Part shown: in pieces, positions 16,964 through 25,967 of the stretch | Position numbering within the stretch: position 1 is the stretch's first letter | Layout of the letters: every line of letters starts with the position of its first letter | Origin: an uncultured Oscillospiraceae bacterium | Lineage (GTDB): Bacteria > Bacillota > Clostridia > Oscillospirales > Oscillospiraceae | DNA length: 64,000 bases | NCBI GenBank assembly: GCA_944385035.1 | Contig: CALWVV010000007.1 | Span: 55,856 to 119,855 of the forward strand | Direction: 5' to 3' | The notes under the pieces: model-generated | What the model saw: the letters and a program-made list of their open reading frames with translations, nothing else | Database searches by the model: none | Told to the model about the DNA's origin: nothing | Made by a program: the position numbers and the translations under genes

Positions 16964-17764
16964 ATGGAACATATTCTTGATTTCAATCAAAAGCATGGGT
17001 TTATCTGCGACATGGACGGCGTGATCTATCACGGCAACCGCATTTTGCCCGGCGTACCAGAGTTTATTCAGTGGCTGCATGACGAAAACAAGGAATACCT
17101 CTTTCTGACCAACAACAGCGGTTATACCCCTAAGGAGCTGCAGCAGAAGCTGGCCCGCATGGGACTTGATGTGTCGGAAGAGCATTTTTACACCAGCGCC
17201 CTGGCCACCGCCGCCTTTTTGAAGGAGCAGGCCCCCGGCTGTTCCGCCTTTGTCATCGGGGAAGCCGGCCTGTTCAACGCCCTTTATGATGCGGGCATTA
17301 CCATGAACGACGTCAACCCGGATTATGTGGTGGTGGGCGAGGGCCGCGCCTATTCCCTGGACACTCTGACAAAGGCCACCAACCTGGTATTGCACGGCGC
17401 CAAGCTCATCGGGGCCAACTCCGATGTCTCCGGCCCCATTGAAAACGGCATCGCCCCCGCTTGCCGGGCTCTGGTAGCCCCCATCGAAATGGCCACCGGG
17501 ACCCAGGCCTACTTCTGCGGAAAGCCCAACCCGCTGATGATGCGCACCGGACTTCGGATGCTCCATTGCCACTCCGCCGATGCCGTCATGGTAGGCGACC
17601 GGATGGACACGGACGTCATCTCCGGCCTGGAAAGCGGCATGTCCACCGTTTTGGTGCTCTCCGGCGTGTCCACGTTGGAGACGCTTAAAACCTACGCCTA
17701 CCGTCCCACCGCGGTGCTCAGCGGCGTGGGTGAGATTGTAGCCCAGGCCTGCGCCACCAAATAA
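16964..17764 (+). CDS. HAD-IIA (NagD-like) sugar-phosphate phosphatase
   Basis: The protein has 266 residues and starts after TAGGAGGACAT. HAD motif I is DMDGVIYHG, motif II lies in LFLTNNSGYTP, the Lys of motif III is in FCGKPNP, and motif IV is VGDRMDTDV. The cap between motifs II and III is of the C2a type, as in NagD, AraL and phosphoglycolate phosphatase relatives. These enzymes hydrolyse sugar or glycolytic phosphates in the cytoplasm. The gene has its own promoter and a strong terminator; its substrate is not evident. Confidence 0.9.
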   Translation: MEHILDFNQKHGFICDMDGVIYHGNRILPGVPEFIQWLHDENKEYLFLTNNSGYTPKELQQKLARMGLDVSEEHFYTSALATAAFLKEQAPGCSAFVIGEAGLFNALYDAGITMNDVNPDYVVVGEGRAYSLDTLTKATNLVLHGAKLIGANSDVSGPIENGIAPACRALVAPIEMATGTQAYFCGKPNPLMMRTGLRMLHCHSADAVMVGDRMDTDVISGLESGMSTVLVLSGVSTLETLKTYAYRPTAVLSGVGEIVAQACATK

Positions 17765-17817
17765 ATCTTTGCCGCTGCGCAAAGCCACCTTGGGCAGCCC
17801 GGCTGCTCTCAACCGAT

Positions 17818-17857
17818 CCAAAAAACACTCCCGCCTTTCGGGCGGGAGTGTTTTTTG
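17818..17857. terminator. Strong bidirectional terminator
   Basis: CCAAAAAACACTCCCGCC (17818-17835) pairs with its complement ending at 17858 around a TTTC loop, with A and T runs on each side. It separates the HAD gene from the leftward sigma/anti-sigma pair. Confidence 0.85.
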
Positions 17858-17921
17858 GAGGATGGAACTCAAATCCTGCGCCCCGCAAAGGGGCTCGTCC
17901 CTGGCGGAAGAGGACTGCCTC

Positions 17922-18551
17922 CTATCCCGCTTCCAGCATGTTTGTCCACTCCGCCTCCGAATAGGCCTGGGAAGTGTTGGCGGAATAGGAATACGCTTTG
18001 TCCTGCCAGAGGGCCAGGCAATATTGCCCCGCCTCCCCCTTCAGGGTCACCGTACCCGTTCCCAGCTCCAAAACCAGCTCATGGGAATAGGCGGTATAAT
18101 CCCCGGACGGGTCTGCGCTGCCCGCCAGCTTGCGGTAAGTCAGACTCTGGTTTTCGCCCAGGTAGGTCACCTCAGCCAGCGCCCCGTTGTACGCGGTGTA
18201 CCTGGTTTCCACCACGGAAAAGGGCAGCTCTCCCATCCCCTCCACCACAAAGCCAACCAGCTGGGACAGCTCCTCCAGCGAGGCCGCCTGCGTCCTGTCC
18301 GGCACACCGGTTTGCACTCCAGGCAGGCTCTCACTTGGAGAAAGCGTTACGAAATTGGGCAGGGCAATGGCGCCAGCCAGGAGCACCGCAAAACAGGCCG
18401 CCGCTGCCAGAAACCGCACCGGAAGGGTCCGGGCCCTCCCCTTTGCCTGGGAAATGTCCGCATTTTGAAGGTTGGTAAGAATTCGCGCGCTCATGTCCTC
18501 TGTGACTGCAATATGGTCCATGATTTCTCTATACGCCTGTCTCAAAATCAT
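17922..18551 (-). CDS. Membrane anti-sigma-factor-like protein
   Basis: The protein has 209 residues. The ATG at 18551 lies four bases after AAGGAG and overlaps the end of the sigma factor gene by 23 bases, so translation is coupled. Residues 1-40 are cytoplasmic and acidic/helical, one transmembrane helix follows (VRFLAAAACFAVLLAGAIAL), and the rest is extracytoplasmic with no recognised fold. No zinc-binding HxxxCxxC motif is seen. Its position and topology fit a regulator that holds the adjacent sigma factor at the membrane; this role is inferred from context. Confidence 0.7.
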   Translation of the reverse strand: MILRQAYREIMDHIAVTEDMSARILTNLQNADISQAKGRARTLPVRFLAAAACFAVLLAGAIALPNFVTLSPSESLPGVQTGVPDRTQAASLEELSQLVGFVVEGMGELPFSVVETRYTAYNGALAEVTYLGENQSLTYRKLAGSADPSGDYTAYSHELVLELGTGTVTLKGEAGQYCLALWQDKAYSYSANTSQAYSEAEWTNMLEAG

Positions 18552-19167
18552 ACCCCTCCTTCAAAATCAGCTTTAACCTCTCCCGTCCCCGCATAAGGCG
18601 GGAGCGCACCGTGGACTCCTTCTGCTGCAAAATGGCTGCAATCTGGCCGGTGGAACATCCCTCGTAATAAAAAAGGTGGATCACCTCCCGGTATGCAACC
18701 GGAAGTTCCTTGACCGCCTCCCATACAAAGGAGAGGTCCTCCCGCTCCTCAGCTGCCAAGGTTTCCTTCAGTTCGTCGGTGGAACGCACATTGTTATAGG
18801 AAATACGATTTTTGCTCAAATTTCCCGCCACACGAAAAAGCCATGCCTTTTCGTGCGCCTCATTTTCAAACACCGGCGCGGCCTTGAGATATTGGAGCAA
18901 GGTGTCCTGCAGGATCTCTTCCGCATCCTCCATGTTGTGCAGGTAGGAGTAGGCCAAACGAAGAATGCGGTTTCCATAGCTTGTCAAAAGTCCCTGGGCT
19001 TTTTGGTTGATCTCCTCCCGTTCCAGGGACAGGCTTGTCTCCTGCGGCGGACATGTCTCGGCCCTATAGAGTCTTCGGAACCACCCGCCGATGGGGAAGC
19101 GGCAGGAGACGCCTATTCCACTGGCCAGCCAGCCCAAAGCCCAGGTTCTACGGTAAAACACATTCAT
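18529..19167 (-). CDS. ECF-type sigma-70 family RNA polymerase sigma factor
   Basis: Region 2 is clear (RILRLAYSYLHNMEDAEEIL, then HEKAWLFRVAGNLSKN), and so is region 4 (VAYREVIHLFYYEGCSTGQI, then STVRSRLMRGRERLK). The start is uncertain. ATG 19167 gives 212 residues and ATG 19191 is possible. The first 50 residues of either form are unlike sigma factors, so the true start may be a non-ATG codon nearer the conserved part. The downstream overlapping membrane protein is the likely anti-sigma factor. The SLH gene just upstream on the same strand may be in the same regulatory unit. Confidence 0.82.
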   Translation of the reverse strand: MNVFYRRTWALGWLASGIGVSCRFPIGGWFRRLYRAETCPPQETSLSLEREEINQKAQGLLTSYGNRILRLAYSYLHNMEDAEEILQDTLLQYLKAAPVFENEAHEKAWLFRVAGNLSKNRISYNNVRSTDELKETLAAEEREDLSFVWEAVKELPVAYREVIHLFYYEGCSTGQIAAILQQKESTVRSRLMRGRERLKLILKEGYDFETGV

Positions 19168-19196
19168 TTGCACATCGTTTTTCCCCTTCATCCCCC

Positions 19197-19231
19197 AGGG
19201 CCACACAGAAGAATTCCGTGTGGCCCTGTAA
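19197..19231. terminator. Hairpin between the SLH gene and the sigma factor gene
   Basis: CAGGGCCACAC and GTGTGGCCCTG form an 11-bp stem around an 11-base loop, just past the SLH stop at 19234 on the minus strand. No T run follows. It could reduce read-through into the sigma gene or protect the upstream mRNA. Confidence 0.5.
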
Positions 19232-19233
19232 GG

Positions 19234-19872
19234 TTACATCATATGCTCCACCGGCGTTGTCGCCTGGACATACTGCTGCAGAATGATTTGAGCCTCCTGG
19301 CGGGTCACCTCACTGCCCGGTGCAAACTGATCGTCTTCCACCGCGCCCATAATGTCCTTCATCGTGACCCAGCACACAGCCTCATAGGCAAACTCGCTCA
19401 CTTCCCTGGCATCCGCATAGCCCAGGGGAAACGCCCAGGCGCCGGTAAAGCCCTGGTCGTTGTATTGGGCATACTGGTAAAGAATGACCGCCATCTGTTC
19501 CCGCGTCACCCCATCCCCAGGGCCAAAGGTCCCGTCTCCATAACCGCCGGCAATTCCCTCACTGGTTGCCCAGCAGATGGCCTGCGCATATGCATCCTCA
19601 GGGGCCACATCGGTATAGTCCATTGCATAATTGACCGTGGGTTTTCCTTCCCATTCGTAGAGGGCCGCAATCAGCTCTGCCCGCGTAAGCGGCCCTTCTT
19701 CCTCAGCCAACGGCAGCTCGTTGACACAGGGCGTCACCTGGCTGGAAATAACCCCCTGGGGGACAAATTCCGGCATCTGAGACGGAAGCGCCTGGGCCGC
19801 AAATCCAGGAACCGCCATGGTTCCAGCCAGCGCCAGGGAGAACATTACAGTAAAGGTCTTTTTTGTCAACAT
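19234..19872 (-). CDS. Secreted SLH-domain protein
   Basis: The protein has 212 residues. ATG 19872 is chosen because AAGAAGG sits about nine bases upstream and it opens the signal peptide MLTKKTFTVMFSLALAGTMA; ATG 19902 is an alternative. After cleavage near GFAA the protein is almost wholly three SLH domains, with YTDVAPEDAYAQAICWATSEG followed by GGYGDGTFGPGDGVTREQM as the clearest unit. It lacks any effector domain, so it may be a wall-binding adaptor or simply coat the wall. The ECF sigma pair lies downstream. Confidence 0.82.
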   Translation of the reverse strand: MLTKKTFTVMFSLALAGTMAVPGFAAQALPSQMPEFVPQGVISSQVTPCVNELPLAEEEGPLTRAELIAALYEWEGKPTVNYAMDYTDVAPEDAYAQAICWATSEGIAGGYGDGTFGPGDGVTREQMAVILYQYAQYNDQGFTGAWAFPLGYADAREVSEFAYEAVCWVTMKDIMGAVEDDQFAPGSEVTRQEAQIILQQYVQATTPVEHMM

Positions 19873-20089
19873 GATCATCATCCTTCTTTCTTTTGTATTC
19901 ATGTTGTTTTCTGTGACACTTTATATACAGCTGGCTCCCTGCTTTTGTTGCAGCCTTAAAAAATTTTTTTGCCGGAGCTGCGTCCCCACTCCCTTGCCCG
20001 GTAGAGATTTGGCACCTTGATAGCGTGAGTATACCACTCTTTTCCTCTCTGGAAAAGAAGCCCCCTGCACAAAGTGCCCCAGCGTTTGA

Positions 20090-21520
20090 CTACCGGGAAA
20101 TATTCTCCTGGGCCGGCCCTGAAATCAGCTTCCCGTCATAATCAAAGCGGGAGCCGTGACAAGGGCAGTCCCAGCTGAGCTCATCGGGATTCCACTCCAG
20201 CTGGCAGCCCAGATGGGGGCAGCGGATGTCCACTGGGTGGATGGTCCCGTCGGGCTGCTTATAGACTCCTACCTTTTCTCCATGCAAAAAGACAATTCCC
20301 CCGTGCCCCGCGGGGATATCCGCCGCCGCTTCGGCCGGGATTTGAAAAAACCGTTTGACAAGGCCCTTCACCGCCTGCCCGCCCTCTGCCGCAATTCCCG
20401 GAAGGTCAGACACCTGAAACCGTCCTGGGTCAAAGACCTGGGCATAGGGATTATCTGCTGCGCAAATCAGATCCCGGAGGATTTTGGACGCCACCATAGA
20501 GGTGGTCATCCCCCACTTTTGAAAGCCGGCAGCCACATACCAGTTGGGCCGGCTGGCTGAATAACGGCCAATATATGGCACCCTGTCCGGGGTAATCCCG
20601 TCCTGAGCTGACCAGTGGCACACCTCGCGGCTTTGGGGAAACCACTCCCTGGCCTTTTGCCGCAGGCGCTCATAGCGCCCGCCGGAACTGTTCTCTCCTG
20701 TACGGTGCTGTTCGCCCCCCAGCAGCAAAAACTCCCCGTAGGTTCGAAAGGACCAGCCGCCTTCCTCGCCGCTTATATACATGCCCTCCACCTTTGGCGC
20801 GTTGGCCAGGGCCAAAACATAGGAGCGCTCCTGATGGAGTCGGGCAAAATACATGCCAGGGACATTCAGGAAGGGGACATGGCAGGCAAAGACAATGTCC
20901 TTGGCGTTGACCCTTCCATTGGGGGTGATCAATTGATCGTCCTCTACGGTCTGGACCGGTGTGTGCTCATAGACGGTCAGTCCCTCTGAGACCGCCCGGA
21001 GAAATTTCAGCGGATGAAACTGCGCCTGGTCCTCAAATTTTACAGCTCCTGCGGCAGGGGCCGGAATCCCCACCTCCGTGACATAAGAGGCGGGAAGCCC
21101 CAGGGACCGGGCCGCCTGTGCCTCCTGCTGGAGCACATCGGGGTCGCTTCCATAGACATAGGCGCTGCGCACTTCAAAGGCGCAGTCAATGTGATGGTCT
21201 TTTATCATGTCTTTGTACGCACCGACGGCCCACTGGTTGGCTTGGGCATATTGCCGGGCCCCCTCCACCCCTATGGTCTGGATGAGGGTTTGATAAATCA
21301 TACCGTGCTGGGACGTAATTTTTGCCGTGGTGTTCCGGGTTTGGCCGCTGCCGATCTGGTTTGCCTCCAGAACCACCACGCTGCGCCCCGCCTTCTGTAG
21401 GGCAAAGGCCGTCAGCATACCGGCCATTCCTCCGCCGATGACCGCCACTTCCGCTTCCACATTGCCAGACAGCGGTTCTCTGCCTGGGATCTGACAGCTT
21501 TGAGACCAAATGGATTCCAT
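20090..21520 (-). CDS. FAD-dependent oxidoreductase with C-terminal Rieske domain (YhfW-like)
   Basis: The protein has 476 residues and the ATG at 21520 follows GAGGAGG. An N-terminal DAO-type FAD domain has the dinucleotide-binding motif VIGGGMAGMLTAFAL and GSGQTRNTTAKI. The last 110 residues form a Rieske [2Fe-2S] domain with CPHLGC and CPCHGS, both Cys-x-His and Cys-x-x-His pairs present. The order FAD domain then Rieske domain matches Bacillus YhfW, a protein of unproven substrate. It is predicted to be a soluble amine or amino-acid-type oxidoreductase. It stands alone, with a terminator between it and kdpE. Confidence 0.88.
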   Translation of the reverse strand: MESIWSQSCQIPGREPLSGNVEAEVAVIGGGMAGMLTAFALQKAGRSVVVLEANQIGSGQTRNTTAKITSQHGMIYQTLIQTIGVEGARQYAQANQWAVGAYKDMIKDHHIDCAFEVRSAYVYGSDPDVLQQEAQAARSLGLPASYVTEVGIPAPAAGAVKFEDQAQFHPLKFLRAVSEGLTVYEHTPVQTVEDDQLITPNGRVNAKDIVFACHVPFLNVPGMYFARLHQERSYVLALANAPKVEGMYISGEEGGWSFRTYGEFLLLGGEQHRTGENSSGGRYERLRQKAREWFPQSREVCHWSAQDGITPDRVPYIGRYSASRPNWYVAAGFQKWGMTTSMVASKILRDLICAADNPYAQVFDPGRFQVSDLPGIAAEGGQAVKGLVKRFFQIPAEAAADIPAGHGGIVFLHGEKVGVYKQPDGTIHPVDIRCPHLGCQLEWNPDELSWDCPCHGSRFDYDGKLISGPAQENISR

Positions 21521-21636
21521 GTGCTTCCTCCTCATTTTGTACTGGGGGTTCGGCTTAGTTTGGACCGGACAAGCACAGCTTATGTGTAAGGCGGACGCCG
21601 CTGTCCCAGATATCCCGCTGCCCCAGTTTGAAGGTA

Positions 21637-21673
21637 AAAGGCCTCCGGAGGGTATCCTCCGGAGGCCTTTTGG
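21637..21673. terminator. Bidirectional terminator downstream of kdpE
   Basis: AAAAGGCCTCCGGAGG (21637-21652) pairs with CCTCCGGAGGCCTTTT around a four-base loop. Read leftward or rightward it has T residues after the stem. It ends the leftward ktr-kdp operon. Confidence 0.75.
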
Positions 21674-21703
21674 TTTTGTTGGGGGATGGTTCTGCTGCGC
21701 CCG

Positions 21704-22405
21704 CTATTCCACCTTCATCATGCGGTATCCAACCCCGATGTGCGTCTGAATGTACTGGGGAGAGCCGGGTTCTTTTTCCAGCTTTTTACGCAGCGTCGCC
21801 ATAAACACACGAAGAGAGGCGACATCGTTCTCCCAGCTTCTGCCCCAGATCTGCTGGGTGATAAAGGTGTGGGTCAGCACTTTTCCCACGTTTTTACACA
21901 GCAAACACAGCAATTTATATTCACTGGGGGTCAAATGGAGCTCCTGGCCATCCAAAAAGGCACAGCCGGCGGCATAGTCTACCTTCAGCTTTCCGTTGGT
22001 GAACACTGCGTCCTGATTTGCCGTTCCTCCCTGAAGGGCCGCCAGCCGCCGCTGGGTCACCCGCAGCCGGGCAAGCAGTTCCTCCACAGAAAACGGCTTG
22101 GTCAGATAGTCATCCGCACCTGCATCCAGGGCATCGATCTTATCTGTATCTTCACTGCGCGCGCTGATGACAATGATCGGCAGGTTGGACCAGGAGCGGA
22201 CTTTGTGAATGACCTCGATCCCATCCATGTCGGGCAGCCCAAGATCCAGCAAAATGATATCCGGGTTGTGGGAAGACGCTTCCAAAACAGCAGATTCCCC
22301 ATTTGCCGCCGTCAGGAACCGGTAATCATGGGCCTTCAGTGTGGTCGTGATCAGGTTGCGGACCGGTGTATCGTCCTCCACCACCAAAATCAACGGTTTA
22401 TTCAT
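21704..22405 (-). CDS. kdpE: KdpE response regulator
   Basis: The protein has 233 residues and the ATG at 22405 overlaps the kdpD stop by eight bases. The OmpR-type receiver has the phosphoacceptor Asp in ILLDLGLPDMDG and the Lys in YLTKPFSVEEL. The winged-helix output domain ends with YIQTHIGVGYRM, the typical KdpE tail. KdpE normally activates the kdpFABC potassium pump genes. Here no pump is encoded and the operon begins with ktrB-ktrA, so those genes are the probable target. Confidence 0.9.
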   Translation of the reverse strand: MNKPLILVVEDDTPVRNLITTTLKAHDYRFLTAANGESAVLEASSHNPDIILLDLGLPDMDGIEVIHKVRSWSNLPIIVISARSEDTDKIDALDAGADDYLTKPFSVEELLARLRVTQRRLAALQGGTANQDAVFTNGKLKVDYAAGCAFLDGQELHLTPSEYKLLCLLCKNVGKVLTHTFITQQIWGRSWENDVASLRVFMATLRKKLEKEPGSPQYIQTHIGVGYRMMKVE

Positions 22406-25031
22406 GCAGCTCAACCTCCCCCGCCGGGACCGAAAATGTAAAGATCGCACCATGGGGCACCTGGTCGGCGACCACAATTTCCCCTCCATGGGCATTGACA
22501 ATGGATTTGCACAGCGCCAATCCCAACCCCATGCTGCGGCGGCTGTCGGCAATCTGATTGGAGGCGCTGTAAAACATTTCAAAAATATGGGGCTTTGCCT
22601 GGCTGGAAATGCCTGGGCCATAATCCCCTACGGACACAAAAATAAAATTGCCTTGTTTTCGCCACCCGATGTCGATCTCTGTCCCAGGCGGCGTGTATTT
22701 GATGGCATTATCCATCAGGTTGATGAGTACTTGAATGATGAGCTTCGCATCCACCTGCGCCAGGAGATAGTCGTCACTGTTCTGCACATGCAAGCGGTAC
22801 TCCACGCTTCTCCGGTCCACATGGCGAAGTGCCTCGGCCACAAGTTCGTCCATAAGCTCCGTGGATATGTGCAGCTTCATCCGTCCCTCTTCCAAGCGGC
22901 TGACCGACAACAGATTTTCCACCAGATTGATGAGCCACATAGCATCCTCATAAATATCGGTGTACATCTGTTTTTTTGTTTTGGTGTCAAACAAGTCCCC
23001 GTTGGAGAGCAGGTTGCTGGCATTGCCCGAGATGGAGGTAAGCGGCGTACGCAGGTCGTGGGAAATGGACCGCAGCAAATTGGCCCGAAGCTGTTCGTTT
23101 TTCGCCAACACGGCGGCCGCTTCCTTTTCTTCCAGGTTTTTTTGGTTTTCCAGCGCCAGGGCACATTCTCCCAAAACAGAGAGCAGAATGCTCGCCTCAA
23201 AGGAATCCAGCGGCTTATCCGAGGCTGCAATGCCCACAACACCATAGATTTGTTGCCCCGTGCGCACAGACAGGTAGGTGCAGCAGGCATCGGAGAGGGT
23301 CTCGGTTCCCGCACCCGCCCGCTTATTGTTGGTCAGGACCCACCGGGCCACCTCCTGCTCCTTTGGGGCAGTGTAGCGGGCGGCAGATGTTGTGTCATCC
23401 ACAAGGAAGATCTCCGGAGCCATAAGCTGCTCGTCCTTTGCCCGGTATGCAACAATATCCCGCTGGAATATTTTCAGCAGCTGCTTTGCCGTGACCGAAA
23501 TGATTTCTTCCTGGCTTCGTGCCTTTTGAAGATTCTGGTTGGTTTCAAACAGAAGCTTCGTGCGCCACGCCACCTGGGCCGAGCGCTTGGCATGGGACTT
23601 TAGCTTTGATGCCAAAGAGCCGGTCAGAAGGGATGCCAGAAACAGCACCAGGAAAGTCACCGGATATCCCGTGTCATAGGCATGCAGGGAAAACCGGGGC
23701 TGCGTAAAAAAGAAATTGAAGGTCAATACACTTGCGGCGGAGGCCATCAGGCTGCACACGAAGCTCTGGGTAAACACAGACACCAACATGACCCCTAAAA
23801 TGTAGAGGGTCATAATATTGGCATCGGTGAGGCCCCAATGATAAAAGAAAAGCCCGATCAGCGTGGCCAAGGCAAGAATCAGTGCGCTTTTCAACAGATC
23901 GAGCAGGGACAAGGCCGGCATGTGCACAATGTCCCGGTGGGTTCTGGAAATCTGATTGGTCAAGCTGTTATCCGGAATAATGTGAATATCCAATTCGGGG
24001 GTAAGCTCGATGAGCCGCTCGGTCAGCGTTGCTTTGCCGATCCAGGGCCGGGGCGCTCCGCTGCGGCCCAGCACGATCTTTGTCACCCCCGACAAGCGGG
24101 AAAACTCGGCAATTTGATCGGCCACATCGTCCCCATAAACCGTCTCCACCGATGCCCCCAGCTGCTGGGCCAAACGAATGTTGGCCTGCAGGCGTTCTTT
24201 ATCCGCCGGAGCCAGCCACTGCGTTGCTTTGGTCTCCACAAATAGCGCAGTAAATCCACAGTGGAATGCACCGGCCATCCGTGCGGCCATGCGTATGATT
24301 TTCTCACTGGAGGGCGCGGAAGAAAGACACACCAGGATGTGTTCACGGGCACGATACTCCATGCCCCGGCGGCCGATTTGGGTATATAGCGCGGCCCGGT
24401 CCGCACAGCGGCGCAGGCCCATTTCCCGCAGGGCGCTTAGCTGGGACAAGGAGCAGCCGGAAACAGCCCCCTCTTCCTTTTGCTGCCGCAGGCGCTGCTG
24501 CAGCCGCTGCGGCTCGATATCAACAAACTCCACCTGGGCGGCCCGGTCAAATACCTGGTCCGGGATCCGTTCCGGCACAGACGTGTGCAGAATGGAAAAA
24601 ACCGTGTCTTGGATGCTCTCAATATGCTGCACGTCCAGTGTGGTATAGACGTCCACACCCGCTCTCAGCAGTTCCTCCACATCCTGACAGCGTTTTACAT
24701 GGCGCGCGTCACCGGTATTCCGGTGAGACAGATCCTCGATCAAAACCAGCTCCGGAAGCCGTTTCAAACAGACATCCAGGTCGAGTTCCTCCTCTGTCCC
24801 CTCCCCGTGGGCGGCCGTTTTACAGGGCAGTTTCTCAAAGGTCTCTGCCAAAGCCTGGGTCTCCGGCCACCGGCAGGAGGGGGACAGGCCTATGACTACA
24901 TCCCTTCCCGCCGCTTTGGCTGCCTTGGCAGCCTGCAGCATGGCAAAGCTTTTCCCGGCACCGGAATAGTAGCTTGCAAAAATGGTGAGCTTTCCCGCCT
25001 TCTTTTCTGCGGTTTGTCTGGGCCGTGTCAT
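22398..25031 (-). CDS. kdpD: KdpD potassium/turgor sensor histidine kinase
   Basis: The protein has 877 residues, the full family length. Domains in order are the KdpD N-terminal domain with a P-loop (YYSGAGKSFAM) and the VDVYTTLDVQHIES segment, a USP-like domain (EHILVCLSSAPSSEKII), and four transmembrane helices of the DUF4118 type (about 385-490). A GAF-like region, HisKA (SISHDLRTPLTSI) and HATPase (NLMDNAIKYTPPG and MGLGLALCKSI) complete it. In Firmicutes the USP domain of some KdpD proteins binds c-di-AMP; whether this one does is unknown. The gene follows a small membrane peptide and ktrA in the same operon. Confidence 0.92.
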   Translation of the reverse strand: MTRPRQTAEKKAGKLTIFASYYSGAGKSFAMLQAAKAAKAAGRDVVIGLSPSCRWPETQALAETFEKLPCKTAAHGEGTEEELDLDVCLKRLPELVLIEDLSHRNTGDARHVKRCQDVEELLRAGVDVYTTLDVQHIESIQDTVFSILHTSVPERIPDQVFDRAAQVEFVDIEPQRLQQRLRQQKEEGAVSGCSLSQLSALREMGLRRCADRAALYTQIGRRGMEYRAREHILVCLSSAPSSEKIIRMAARMAGAFHCGFTALFVETKATQWLAPADKERLQANIRLAQQLGASVETVYGDDVADQIAEFSRLSGVTKIVLGRSGAPRPWIGKATLTERLIELTPELDIHIIPDNSLTNQISRTHRDIVHMPALSLLDLLKSALILALATLIGLFFYHWGLTDANIMTLYILGVMLVSVFTQSFVCSLMASAASVLTFNFFFTQPRFSLHAYDTGYPVTFLVLFLASLLTGSLASKLKSHAKRSAQVAWRTKLLFETNQNLQKARSQEEIISVTAKQLLKIFQRDIVAYRAKDEQLMAPEIFLVDDTTSAARYTAPKEQEVARWVLTNNKRAGAGTETLSDACCTYLSVRTGQQIYGVVGIAASDKPLDSFEASILLSVLGECALALENQKNLEEKEAAAVLAKNEQLRANLLRSISHDLRTPLTSISGNASNLLSNGDLFDTKTKKQMYTDIYEDAMWLINLVENLLSVSRLEEGRMKLHISTELMDELVAEALRHVDRRSVEYRLHVQNSDDYLLAQVDAKLIIQVLINLMDNAIKYTPPGTEIDIGWRKQGNFIFVSVGDYGPGISSQAKPHIFEMFYSASNQIADSRRSMGLGLALCKSIVNAHGGEIVVADQVPHGAIFTFSVPAGEVELHE

Positions 25032-25160
25032 ACCGTCCGTACACCCCCCGTTCAGGCAGGACTATTATAGCACAATGCGATGCCTTCGGCTCGCAAAGTT
25101 TTCCAGCAACGGCGCTTCCAATACACCCGGTGCCGGACGGTCCTCTTTTTGTGCAAAGGC

Positions 25161-25265
25161 TCAATGGAGTTTGGTATGGTTCCAAAAATCCAGTTCAGAA
25201 ATGGCATAATAGATGAATCGGGCAAAGGCTAAAAATCCTCCCAGCAAAACGAGAGTTTCCATCAT
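25161..25265 (-). CDS. KdpF-like 34-residue membrane peptide
   Basis: This short gene lies between ktrA (33 bases after its stop) and kdpD. ATG 25265 follows GGAAAGGAAGTG, and the next codon is also ATG. The peptide is one hydrophobic helix (ETLVLLGGFLAFARFIYYAI) with a short polar tail rich in His, Asn and Lys. Size, topology and position recall KdpF, the small subunit that stabilises the KdpABC pump, but KdpABC is absent. It could instead bind KtrB or KdpD. The coding assignment is supported by the ribosome site, the operon position and the helix, not by recognised homology. Confidence 0.6.
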   Translation of the reverse strand: MMETLVLLGGFLAFARFIYYAISELDFWNHTKLH

Positions 25266-25298
25266 GGTACCACTTCCTTTCCCCCGCAGGGCGGTGCG

Positions 25299-25949
25299 CT
25301 ATATGTGGAAACACTTTTGAATATCCCGCTGCGTACCTAAGACCAAAATCGTGCTGTGTTCCGGAAGGGATGTTTCCGGGGTAATAACGGTCATTGCAAA
25401 CTTTCCATCCTGCTTAATGGCCAGGATATTAACATGGTATCGCTTTCTTACATCGATTTCTCCAATGGTTTTCCCGATCCAGCTGCCGGGAACTTCAATT
25501 TCAAAGATGGCGTGGTCATCGCCCAGGGCAATATAGTCGTAAATATGATCGGAGCTATAGCGGATGGCGGTCCATATGGCCATCTGCTTTTCCGGATAGA
25601 CCACCTCATCTGCGCCGTTGCGAAGCAAAAATTTTGCCTGAACGTCCCGCTCCGCCCGTGCGACCACTTTTTGTGCTCCCAGCTCCTTTAAGAGACAGGC
25701 CGTCTCCAAAGAGCTTTGGAAGTCGTCGCCAATGGCTACGATGCATACATCAAAATTCCGCACGCCGATGGAAGCGAGAAATTCCTGGTTGGTGCTGTCG
25801 CCGATCTGCGCATTGGTGACAAAGGGAAGCACCGCATTGACTCTGTTTTCGTCCTTGTCCACGGCCATGACCTGGTGATTCAATTCATTCAGTTTCATGG
25901 CAATATGGCGTCCAAAACGGCCTAAGCCAATCAATAAAACTGTTTTCAT
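25299..25949 (-). CDS. ktrA: Potassium uptake regulatory subunit KtrA/TrkA
   Basis: The protein has 216 residues. The RCK_N domain has the nucleotide-binding motif LIGLGRFGRHIA followed by the acidic AVDKDE, and the RCK_C domain (about 135-216) has EIDVRKRYHVNIL. Proteins of this kind form an octameric cytoplasmic ring that gates the KtrB channel in response to ATP/ADP, and in many Firmicutes c-di-AMP binds the C-terminal domain. It lies 18 bases after ktrB, clearly co-transcribed. Confidence 0.93.
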   Translation of the reverse strand: MKTVLLIGLGRFGRHIAMKLNELNHQVMAVDKDENRVNAVLPFVTNAQIGDSTNQEFLASIGVRNFDVCIVAIGDDFQSSLETACLLKELGAQKVVARAERDVQAKFLLRNGADEVVYPEKQMAIWTAIRYSSDHIYDYIALGDDHAIFEIEVPGSWIGKTIGEIDVRKRYHVNILAIKQDGKFAMTVITPETSLPEHSTILVLGTQRDIQKCFHI

Positions 25950-25967
25950 AACTCCTCCTTGATCCCG

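Noticed and set aside
17769-18596. Rightward frame opposite the anti-sigma gene
   Set aside because: It starts inside a terminator region and is antisense to a coupled sigma/anti-sigma pair.
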